NCBI GenBank assembly: GCA_910586485.1
Contig: CAJUIA010000015.1
Location: 1 to 64,000 of the forward strand
Reading direction: 5' to 3'
DNA: 64,000 nucleotides
DNA from: an uncultured Acetatifactor sp.
GTDB lineage: Bacteria; Bacillota; Clostridia; Lachnospirales; Lachnospiraceae
The position numbers were made by a program, and so were the translations under genes. The notes beneath the pieces are model-generated. The model was not told the DNA's origin. It worked only from the letters and a program-made list of their open reading frames with translations, and did not search any database. Below, piece after piece: positions 1 to 6,651 of the stretch (position 1 is the first letter of the stretch; each line of letters begins with the position of its first letter).

Positions 1-14
1 AAGGAGAAAATACA

Positions 15-800
15 ATGAAAATTGTTGTTTGTATTAAGCAGGTGCCCGATACAAAGGGCGGTGTTAAATTCAATCCTGACGGAACCCTTGACAGAGGCGC
101 AATGCTTGCGATTATGAATCCTGATGATAAGGCAGGCCTGGAGGCGGCACTGAGACTGAAGGATCAGTACGGCGCAGAGGTTACTGTGCTGACCATGGGA
201 CTTCCCAAGGCAGCGGACGTGCTCCGCGAGGCGATTGCCATGGGAGCGGACAAGGGTGTTCTGGTAACGGACAGAGTGCTGGGCGGTGCGGATACCTGGG
301 CAACCTCCACCACCATTGCCGGTGCTTTGAGAAATATGGAATATGATCTGATTATCACAGGCCGTCAGGCAATCGACGGGGATACCGCACAGGTTGGCCC
401 GCAGATTGCCGAGCATCTGGGGATTCCCGTTATCTCCTATGCACAGGACATCAAGGTTGACGGCGACAAGGTTACCGTGCAGAGACAGTATGACGACAGG
501 TATCATGTGGTTGAGACCAAGATGCCTTGTCTGATCACTGCTCTTTCCGAGCTGAACGAGCCCCGCTATATGACGCCCGGCGGCATTTTTGAGGCCTGCA
601 AGGCAGAAATTACCACCTGGGGCAGAGCCGACCTGAAGGATGTGGACGACGGAAATCTTGGTCTGAAGGGATCTCCTACCAAAATTGCAAAGGCGTCCGA
701 CAAGGTCCGCAAGGGTGCAGGTGAAAAAGTAGTGCCTGATTCGCCTGAAGATGCAGTCAGCTATATTGTGGGCAAGTTCAAAGAGAAGCACATTATCTAA
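15..800 (+). CDS. etfB: Electron transfer flavoprotein, beta subunit
   Basis: This 261-residue protein is the small subunit of the ETF heterodimer. ETF carries electrons between acyl-CoA dehydrogenases (in clostridia the butyryl-CoA dehydrogenase bifurcating complex) and ferredoxin or NAD in the cytoplasm. The start MKIVVCIKQVPDT is typical of the family, and the conserved segment GRQAIDGDTAQVGPQIAEHL lies at about residues 116-135. Length is normal for the family. An AAGGAG ribosome binding site sits at the first bases of the window. The gene is followed after 15 bp by etfA, so the pair is one operon. Upstream genes, possibly a butyryl-CoA dehydrogenase, lie outside the window. With ptb-buk in the same window, a role in butyrate metabolism is likely but inferred. 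Confidence 0.96.
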   Translation: MKIVVCIKQVPDTKGGVKFNPDGTLDRGAMLAIMNPDDKAGLEAALRLKDQYGAEVTVLTMGLPKAADVLREAIAMGADKGVLVTDRVLGGADTWATSTTIAGALRNMEYDLIITGRQAIDGDTAQVGPQIAEHLGIPVISYAQDIKVDGDKVTVQRQYDDRYHVVETKMPCLITALSELNEPRYMTPGGIFEACKAEITTWGRADLKDVDDGNLGLKGSPTKIAKASDKVRKGAGEKVVPDSPEDAVSYIVGKFKEKHII

Positions 801-815
801 TATAGGAGGCAAACC

Positions 816-1877
816 ATGGTAACCAATAATATTGAAGAATACAAGGGCGTATTTGTGTTCGCCCAGCAGGTAGACAATGAAATCAGCGGGATTGCATATG
901 AGCTGCTTGGAAAGGGTAAAGAACTGGCGGAAAAGCTTTCTACGGAAGTGACTGCCGTTTTGATCGGGTATCAGGTGAAGGGACTGGCTGACAAGCTGGC
1001 AGAGTACGGCGCAGACAAGGTAATCCTTGTGGATGATCCTGAGCTGGCGGTTTACAGGACAGAACCCTATGCCCATGCGCTGGCATCCGTTATCAACAAG
1101 TATAAGCCGGAAATCGTGCTGGTGGGTGCTACCGCCATCGGCAGAGACTTAGGCCCCACGGTTTCGGCAAGAGTGGCAACCGGTCTGACCGCAGACTGTA
1201 CCGTGCTGGAAATCGGTGATTTCCCGCTGGTGGCAGTACCCGGACAGGAGCAGAAGCACAATCAGCTGCTGATGACCCGTCCTGCTTTCGGCGGTAATAC
1301 CATTGCAACCATTGCCTGCCCGGACAACCGCCCGCAGATGGCAACCGTTCGTCCCGGCGTTATGCAGAAGATCCAGCCTGTGGCAGGTGCAAAGGCTGTG
1401 GTGGAGGAATTCAATCCCGGCTTTACGCCTAACAACAGATATGTAACCATCAAGGAAGTGGTAAAGGCCGTTTCCGATACAGTGGACATTATGGACGCAA
1501 AGGTGCTGGTGTCCGGCGGCCGCGGCGTGGGCAGCCCGGAGAACTTTAAGATTTTGGAGGAGCTTGCCGAGGTCATGGGCGGCACCGTTTCCTGCTCCCG
1601 TGCGGTAGTGGATTCCGGCTGGAAGCCCAAGGACCTGCAGGTGGGCCAGACAGGCAAGACCGTTCGTCCTCAGATTTACTTTGCCATCGGTATCTCCGGT
1701 GCCATTCAGCACGTTGCCGGCATGGAGGAATCCGATCTGATTGTGGCGATCAATAAGGACGAGAGCGCTCCCATCTTTGATGTGGCCGATTACGGCATCG
1801 TGGGCGACTTAAACAAGATCGTGCCCCAGCTTACCGCAGCCTTAAAGAGCGAGAAAGCAGCCAAGAACAAAAACTGA
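816..1877 (+). CDS. etfA: Electron transfer flavoprotein, alpha subunit
   Basis: This 353-residue protein is the FAD-binding partner of EtfB. The N-terminal Rossmann-like half runs to about residue 200. The C-terminal FAD domain shows the family signature: SGGRGVGSPENF (about 234-245), SRAVVDSGW, then GQTGKTVRPQIYFAIGISGA and AINKDESAPIFDVADYGIVGD. An AGGAGG ribosome binding site precedes the ATG by 7 bases. The gene follows etfB directly and is followed by a strong terminator, so it is the last gene of its operon. The presence of the bifurcating-type second FAD cannot be judged from motifs alone. Confidence 0.96.
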   Translation: MVTNNIEEYKGVFVFAQQVDNEISGIAYELLGKGKELAEKLSTEVTAVLIGYQVKGLADKLAEYGADKVILVDDPELAVYRTEPYAHALASVINKYKPEIVLVGATAIGRDLGPTVSARVATGLTADCTVLEIGDFPLVAVPGQEQKHNQLLMTRPAFGGNTIATIACPDNRPQMATVRPGVMQKIQPVAGAKAVVEEFNPGFTPNNRYVTIKEVVKAVSDTVDIMDAKVLVSGGRGVGSPENFKILEELAEVMGGTVSCSRAVVDSGWKPKDLQVGQTGKTVRPQIYFAIGISGAIQHVAGMEESDLIVAINKDESAPIFDVADYGIVGDLNKIVPQLTAALKSEKAAKNKN

Positions 1878-1956
1878 GCCACCGTACTCCAGGTGGCGAT
1901 ACGAGCATAAAGCGAAGCGTTTGCGAGCTGCAACAGCAGGAGCCACCGTATTTTAA

Positions 1957-2011
1957 GGCGCATTCACGGATTTCATCTTAAGAGAAAGGAAATCCGTGGA
2001 TGCGCCTTTTT
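1957..2011 (+). terminator. Rho-independent terminator after etfBA
   Basis: A 17-bp stem, 1957-1973 pairing with 1990-2006 with one G:T wobble, is followed by a T run at 2007-2011. It ends the etfBA transcript. The preceding 80 bp (1878-1956) hold a smaller GCCACC/GGTGGC hairpin and no gene. Confidence 0.85.
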
Positions 2012-2070
2012 ACGTTGTATGTCCGGCAGTACACGCTTTTTGTCCCTGCTTGTTTCCATCAGCAGCGGTA

Positions 2071-3276
2071 TTAACGATCCGCATACAGCCGTTTTTGAGT
2101 GAACAGCATCAGCCCTCCGAACAGCAGCAGATAGGCGGGATAGAGTCCGATGGACACATGGGCGGCCAAAAGGCCGAACAGGGGCGGCATGAAGGTAGAG
2201 CCCAGATAGGCGCTTGCCATCTGGACGCCGATGATGGCCTGAGAATTCTCCGCCCCGAAGTTGGCAGGGGTGGAGTGGATAATGGAAGGGTAGATCGGCG
2301 CACAGCCGAGGCCGATGACGATTAAACCGGCCAGGGCCGGAAAATGAATCGGAAGCGGCAGCAGGACCAGAGCCGCGCCGGCCAGAACGGTCAGTATGCC
2401 GATGCGGATCAGTCTGCGGTCACCCAGTCTGTCTGCCACAAAGCCGCTTAAGAAACGGCCGAAGGTGATGCCTAAGTAAAACAGGGAGGCAAACATGGCG
2501 GCCGTCTCCGCGTCGATCCCCCGGTGCTGTACCAGATAGCTGCTGGCCCAGATGCCGGTAGTGGATTCCAGGGCGCAGTAAGCCCAGAAGGTGGCCAGCA
2601 CCAGAGGCACCCCCTTCATCCGCAGCATCCGGCGGATGGTGAGAGGCTTTGCGGAAGCCGTTTCGCCGGAGGAAGCTGTGCCTGGGTCGTCGGTCTGGGC
2701 AGGCAGGGTGGTCTGGGGTGCGGCGGCAGCAGCCTTTCTCCACAGGGGAAGGCTTAAGAACAGCAGGGCGGTGAGTACAATCTGAATGACGGATACAATA
2801 CGGAAGCCCATGCCCCAGTCGGAGCGGCCTGTGAGGGCATAGCTCATAATATAGGGGCTCACTGAGCAGCCCACACCCCAGAAGCAGTGGAGCCAGCTCA
2901 TATGCCGGGAGGCGTAATGGAGCGCCACATAATTATTCAAAGAGGCATCTACCGCGCCGGCGCCCAGTCCGTAAGGAACTGCCCAGATGCAGAGAAGCAG
3001 GAAAGAGTCGGAGACGGAAAAGCCAAACAGTGCGGCGGCGGTAAGAAAAACGCTGACCGCGGTTACAAGTCCCGTGCCAAATTTACGGGTGAGCCGGTCT
3101 GCAAACAGGCTGGAAAGTATGGTGCCGCCGGAGATCAGCATGGTGATGATGCCCATGTACGAAACAGGCACCTGCAGATCCCTGTGCATGACCGGCCAGG
3201 CGGAGCCCACCAGTGAGTCCGGCAGTCCCAGACTGATAAAGGCTATGTAAATAATCACCAGTAATAAGGAATACAT
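2071..3276 (-). CDS. Major facilitator superfamily transporter
   Basis: This 401-residue integral membrane protein has about twelve hydrophobic segments and a charged central loop near residues 190-215. The N-terminus has the MFS layout: a first helix with GLPDSLVGSAWPVM, then ISGGTILSSLFADRLTRKFGTG, which resembles the loop 2-3 signature, and the repeat FGRFLSGFVADRLGDRR in the second half. The protein is similar in size and plan to sugar or drug MFS carriers (FucP/YbjJ-like). Substrate cannot be called. It is transcribed toward etfA and convergent with it, with an AGGAGG ribosome binding site upstream of its ATG. No pathway partner is adjacent. Confidence 0.88.
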   Translation of the reverse strand: MYSLLLVIIYIAFISLGLPDSLVGSAWPVMHRDLQVPVSYMGIITMLISGGTILSSLFADRLTRKFGTGLVTAVSVFLTAAALFGFSVSDSFLLLCIWAVPYGLGAGAVDASLNNYVALHYASRHMSWLHCFWGVGCSVSPYIMSYALTGRSDWGMGFRIVSVIQIVLTALLFLSLPLWRKAAAAAPQTTLPAQTDDPGTASSGETASAKPLTIRRMLRMKGVPLVLATFWAYCALESTTGIWASSYLVQHRGIDAETAAMFASLFYLGITFGRFLSGFVADRLGDRRLIRIGILTVLAGAALVLLPLPIHFPALAGLIVIGLGCAPIYPSIIHSTPANFGAENSQAIIGVQMASAYLGSTFMPPLFGLLAAHVSIGLYPAYLLLFGGLMLFTQKRLYADR

Positions 3277-3326
3277 GAAAAGCCTCCTATTTTTCGGAAT
3301 CTTTTGTGGCAGTGTGGTAAAAGCTA

Positions 3327-3335
3327 TGTTATACT
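3327..3335 (+). promoter_or_regulatory. Extended -10 promoter element ahead of the ybaK-type gene
   Basis: TG-T-TATACT is an extended -10 box. No convincing -35 is visible at 17 bp, which is common for extended -10 promoters. It would give a leader of about 120 nt containing a small GACGG/CCGTC hairpin at about 3401-3420. Function is inferred from sequence only. Confidence 0.4.
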
Positions 3336-3461
3336 AAACTCAGGCAAGTATAGCATGAAAGTTTAAATTTGCCAAGCACAAGCGTGTCCGAATGAGAATG
3401 ACGGCCGGCTGTCGCCGTCAGGCTGTCGAGGGGCTGAACTGTTACTTTTAAGGAGAGAAAC

Positions 3462-3950
3462 GTGTCAAAGCAAAAAGAAGTGAAGACGAACGCCATGCGG
3501 ATCCTGGAATCCATGGGAATCCCTTTCAGCCATTATACCTATGAATGCGAAGAATTTGTGGACGGCCTGCAGATTGCAGATCTGCTGGGTCTGCCTTATG
3601 AGAAGGTCTATAAGACGCTGGTGACTGTGGGAAACAGTAAGAATTACTTTGTCTTTGTGATTCCGGTTGCGGAAGAGCTGGACATGAAAGCGGCGGCAAG
3701 AAGCGTGGGGGAAAAGAACGTGGAGATGCTGCATGTGAAGGACATCAATGCCGTTACCGGCTATATTCGGGGCGGCTGTACCGCTGTGGATATGAAAAAG
3801 CAGTATGTAACCCGCATTGACAGCTCGGCGCAGACCCTGGAAAAAATGATTGTCAGCGGCGGCCGCATCGGCTCTCAACTGGAGCTTGCGCCTGTTGATC
3901 TTATAAGGGCGGCAAATGCAGAGTTTGCTGATATTGTGAAGAAGGCCTGA
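3462..3950 (+). CDS. ybaK: Cys-tRNA(Pro)/Cys-tRNA(Cys) deacylase, YbaK/EbsC type
   Basis: This 162-residue YbaK/ProX-domain protein hydrolyses mischarged Cys-tRNA(Pro) in trans. Family features visible are the N-terminal NAMRILESMGIPFSHYTYE, the block LPYEKVYKTLVTVGNSKNYFVFVIP (the lysine in VYKTL is the conserved functional one), and the C-terminal GRIGSQLELAPVDLIRAANA. The start is GTG, chosen because AAGGAG lies six bases upstream and the next in-frame ATG would cut into the conserved N-terminus. It is probably a single-gene unit from the upstream promoter element, with a carboxypeptidase gene 64 bp downstream. Confidence 0.92.
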   Translation: MSKQKEVKTNAMRILESMGIPFSHYTYECEEFVDGLQIADLLGLPYEKVYKTLVTVGNSKNYFVFVIPVAEELDMKAAARSVGEKNVEMLHVKDINAVTGYIRGGCTAVDMKKQYVTRIDSSAQTLEKMIVSGGRIGSQLELAPVDLIRAANAEFADIVKKA

Positions 3951-4014
3951 AAGGATTCTGTAACCGGAAACGGCGGAATAGAATGAACGGAAGGATAAAA
4001 GAAAGTAATTACCG

Positions 4015-5289
4015 ATGTATAATGAGAGAATAAACGAAACGGAAGAAGAGCGCAGGCGCAGACGTCGGCGCAGGCTGGAAGAGATGAAGCGTGAAAAGAG
4101 GCGGGCGGAGCTGATTCAAAGGAAGATCATTCCCGTAGCAGCGCTGGCGGTATTCATTTTAGCGGCCATTGGAATCGGCGGGCTGGCAGCACGAGGAAAC
4201 CGGGGAGATCAGAGTGAGAGCTCCGACAGCAGCAGCGGACAGTTTGCATCGGCTAAGAGCGGAAATCCCGGAGTGGACGGAGATTATGTGATGCTGACCA
4301 TGCCGCCGGAAACGGAAGCGCCTGGCGGCGAAAGCGCAGGGACGGGGATGGGATTATTGGGAAATGCGGCGGATATAGGGGCTGCAGCGGCGGAAACGGA
4401 CAAACCGGAGGACGGATCCTCCGGGGAAGGCTCGGAAAGCTTACAGCCGGAAATTTATGAGGCGGTGAGTACATCTGCCACTACCGGGTTTGCGGACAGT
4501 GTTATCAGCGAATACGGGGTGATCATTGATGTGGAGAACGGTGTCATCCTGTCCGAGCGGAACGCAAGGTCCGCCATGAGTCCTGCATCCATGACAAAGA
4601 TACTGACAGTGCTGACCGCGGCGGATGCTTTAGGGATCGGCGGAGATGACTGGAGAAGCAGCCCGGTGCTGAACGAAACCTTTGAGATCACGATAGACAT
4701 TACGGATTACAGCTTTGTAAACGGCTGCAGCAATGTGGGCTTTGAGGTGGGGGAGAAGGTGACGGTGAGAGATTTGTTTTACGGTACCATCCTGCCCTCC
4801 GGCGCGGATGCGGCGCTGGGGCTGGCTTGCTACGTGGCTGGTTCTCATGAAGCCTTTGTGGAATTAATGAATCAAAAGCTTGCGGAGCTTGGCCTGTCGG
4901 AATCCACGCATTTTACCAACTGTGTGGGCCTTTATGACCAGAATCATTACAGCACCGTGTATGATATTGCCATGATCTTAAAAACCGCTGCGGACAATCC
5001 CTTCTGCCGTGATGTTTTATCGGCGCATACTTACCGCACCGAAGCCACTGCCCAGCATCCGGAGGGACTTGTTCTATCCAACTGGTTTTTGCGCAGGATT
5101 GAGGATAAGGATACACACGGAGAAGTGATCTGCGGCAAGACCGGCTATGTAATACAGTCAAAAAGCTGTGCGGCAAGTCTTGCGGCAGATGTAAACGGAA
5201 AAGAATATATTTGCGTCACGGCCGGTTCCAGCGGTTCTAAGCCGTGTATCAACGATCATGTGGCGCTTTATCAGACGTGGTTAAATTAA
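4015..5289 (+). CDS. Membrane-anchored D-alanyl-D-alanine carboxypeptidase (peptidase S11)
   Basis: This 424-residue penicillin-binding-protein-like enzyme trims the terminal D-Ala of peptidoglycan stem peptides outside the membrane. The N-terminus is cytoplasmic with an unbroken arginine tract at about residues 13-20, then one membrane helix at about 37-59, a low-complexity Ser/Gly/Glu linker to about 150, and the S11 domain. Active-site motifs are SMTK (192-195), SGA (262-264) where the classical second motif is SxN, and KTG (375-377). SGA in place of SGN is also found in many clostridial homologs as far as I recall, so activity is still expected. The ribosome binding site is weak. The gene ends 2 bp from the convergent ArsR-type gene. 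Confidence 0.9.
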   Translation: MYNERINETEEERRRRRRRRLEEMKREKRRAELIQRKIIPVAALAVFILAAIGIGGLAARGNRGDQSESSDSSSGQFASAKSGNPGVDGDYVMLTMPPETEAPGGESAGTGMGLLGNAADIGAAAAETDKPEDGSSGEGSESLQPEIYEAVSTSATTGFADSVISEYGVIIDVENGVILSERNARSAMSPASMTKILTVLTAADALGIGGDDWRSSPVLNETFEITIDITDYSFVNGCSNVGFEVGEKVTVRDLFYGTILPSGADAALGLACYVAGSHEAFVELMNQKLAELGLSESTHFTNCVGLYDQNHYSTVYDIAMILKTAADNPFCRDVLSAHTYRTEATAQHPEGLVLSNWFLRRIEDKDTHGEVICGKTGYVIQSKSCAASLAADVNGKEYICVTAGSSGSKPCINDHVALYQTWLN

Positions 5290-5290
5290 T

Positions 5291-6223
5291 TTACTGGTTT
5301 GCAGCCTCGGAATCGTCATAATATGCCTTTACCCGGATGGCCTGGCTGTAATCTCCGAAATTTTCTCCGAACAGTGTGAGCCCGCCGCAGTTAGGGGTGT
5401 CCTGGGGCACGGAGAAGGTAAATTCTATGGAAGTATTATGGTCTATATGCAGATCCTGGATCCTGGTCTTGGAGATGCGCAGGGTGCCGTCAATAAAGGT
5501 GCCGTTCTCATTAATAATCAGGGACTTTAACAGTCCATATTGATTCAACAGTTCGGGCCACCAGTAGGGAGAGATAATGCCTCTTCTTGCGCCGTAATCA
5601 CCCGGACTGATCCATTTTCCCAAAGGAATGCCGTTGATAGAAAAATGAATGTCACTGGGATAGTCCTGGTTAAACTCAGGGCATTCCGAGGAAATCTCAA
5701 AGGAAATCTGAAGCTCGTGCAGAGACTGTCCGGGATTTAAGCGGTTGGGCAGGCTGTAGGTTAAGCTGCCGTAGCCGATCCAGACAATATCTGCATTGAA
5801 ACGTTCGGGATAGGAAAATACTTTGGGATTATCCAGATCTCCGATAATGTTGGTGGAGGTTGCCAGGCCGCAGGTCGGGTGTACCTCACAGGAAATAAAA
5901 TGCCCCACCGATATGTCATCCGTATAGCAGTGCCGGGGTTTTACCTGAGGGGCCATGTCTACCAGCAGGCGGGAATAGGTAGGGCGGACGATTTTCATGA
6001 CCCCCCTTTTCCCGGAGGTGGTGTGGATTGCAATCAGTCCCGCGTCCTCCAGCTTGCTGACATGCAGGGAGATGGCGCTGTTGGTCAGCCCCAGGGCCTT
6101 TGCCAGGTCGTTCATGCTCATCTGATCATCTTCATATACCAGTTCCAGAATGCGGAGCCGCATGGGAGTGCTTAACGCTTTGAAAATTTCCTCCGCCTCT
6201 GAAAGTGAGTGTAAGTATAACAT
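5291..6223 (-). CDS. ArsR-family transcriptional regulator with long C-terminal domain
   Basis: This 310-residue DNA-binding protein has a winged helix at residues 5-85 (FKALSTPMRLRILELVYE, then LGLTNSAISLHVSKLEDAGLI, then a wing GKRGVMKIV), which is a clear ArsR/SmtB fold. Unlike the usual 100-residue metal sensors it carries about 200 further residues with a beta-rich pattern and HCYTDDISVGHF; no CxC metal motif is visible in the helix region. The domain may sense a sugar or cell-surface ligand. It is divergent from the large glycan locus starting at 6652. Its promoter overlaps an ACTTAA motif that recurs in front of that locus, so it is the likely local regulator and may regulate itself. 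Its ligand is unknown. Confidence 0.88.
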   Translation of the reverse strand: MLYLHSLSEAEEIFKALSTPMRLRILELVYEDDQMSMNDLAKALGLTNSAISLHVSKLEDAGLIAIHTTSGKRGVMKIVRPTYSRLLVDMAPQVKPRHCYTDDISVGHFISCEVHPTCGLATSTNIIGDLDNPKVFSYPERFNADIVWIGYGSLTYSLPNRLNPGQSLHELQISFEISSECPEFNQDYPSDIHFSINGIPLGKWISPGDYGARRGIISPYWWPELLNQYGLLKSLIINENGTFIDGTLRISKTRIQDLHIDHNTSIEFTFSVPQDTPNCGGLTLFGENFGDYSQAIRVKAYYDDSEAANQ

Positions 6224-6255
6224 TTTCAGCCTCCATTGCCAAATAATCTACGCTG

Positions 6256-6284
6256 ATTATAATCATGCTCAAAGGTTAAGTCAA
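6256..6284 (-). promoter_or_regulatory. Sigma-A promoter of the ArsR-type regulator
   Basis: Read on the minus strand, TTGACT (6279-6284) and TATAAT (6256-6261) are separated by exactly 17 bp. An ACTTAA motif (TTAAGT on plus, 6276-6281) overlaps the -35 box, which suggests autoregulation. Confidence 0.75.
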
Positions 6285-6441
6285 TACATAAATAGTCAAA
6301 AAATGCGCTTGAATTCCGTCAAAATAAAACATCCTCCTATTTTATGTGCAATATATACAAAAATTGAACTCTATTTTTGTGAGCCAGGAAACAAGATGTA
6401 TATTGATTGTTGGCCGCGGATATGGTAAGTTAATTATAAAG

Positions 6442-6540
6442 TTAAGTGAAAACGACAGTACTTAAGCGAAAACTTAAAAGCAGCTTTAAAAAGCAGTAAT
6501 ATTAAAGTTAAATCAAGTAAAAACTTAAAAACTGACTTAA
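6442..6540. promoter_or_regulatory. Cluster of ACTTAA motifs, putative ArsR-type operator array
   Basis: In the 428-bp AT-rich gap between the divergent regulator and the glycan locus, the hexamer ACTTAA (or its complement) occurs at 6442-6447, 6460-6465, 6472-6477, 6523-6528 and 6535-6540, and again over the regulator promoter at 6276-6281. The two plus-strand pairs are each spaced exactly 12 bp. This fits a multi-site operator for the adjacent regulator. No clear promoter for the rightward gene was identified. The rest of the gap holds no gene. Confidence 0.5.
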
Positions 6541-6651
6541 ATACATATACAAACTGCATGTATGACGGAGAAATAACGAGGTTTTTTCGTCAAAGTGTTG
6601 CGGAGAATTCCAAAACGGATGAATTTTGATAACGGATTAAGGAGGTTTCCT

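Noticed and set aside
1878..1956. tRNA or riboswitch in the hairpin-rich stretch after etfA
   Set aside because: The GCCACC/GGTGGC hairpin has no cloverleaf or known aptamer pattern and lies downstream of the genes.
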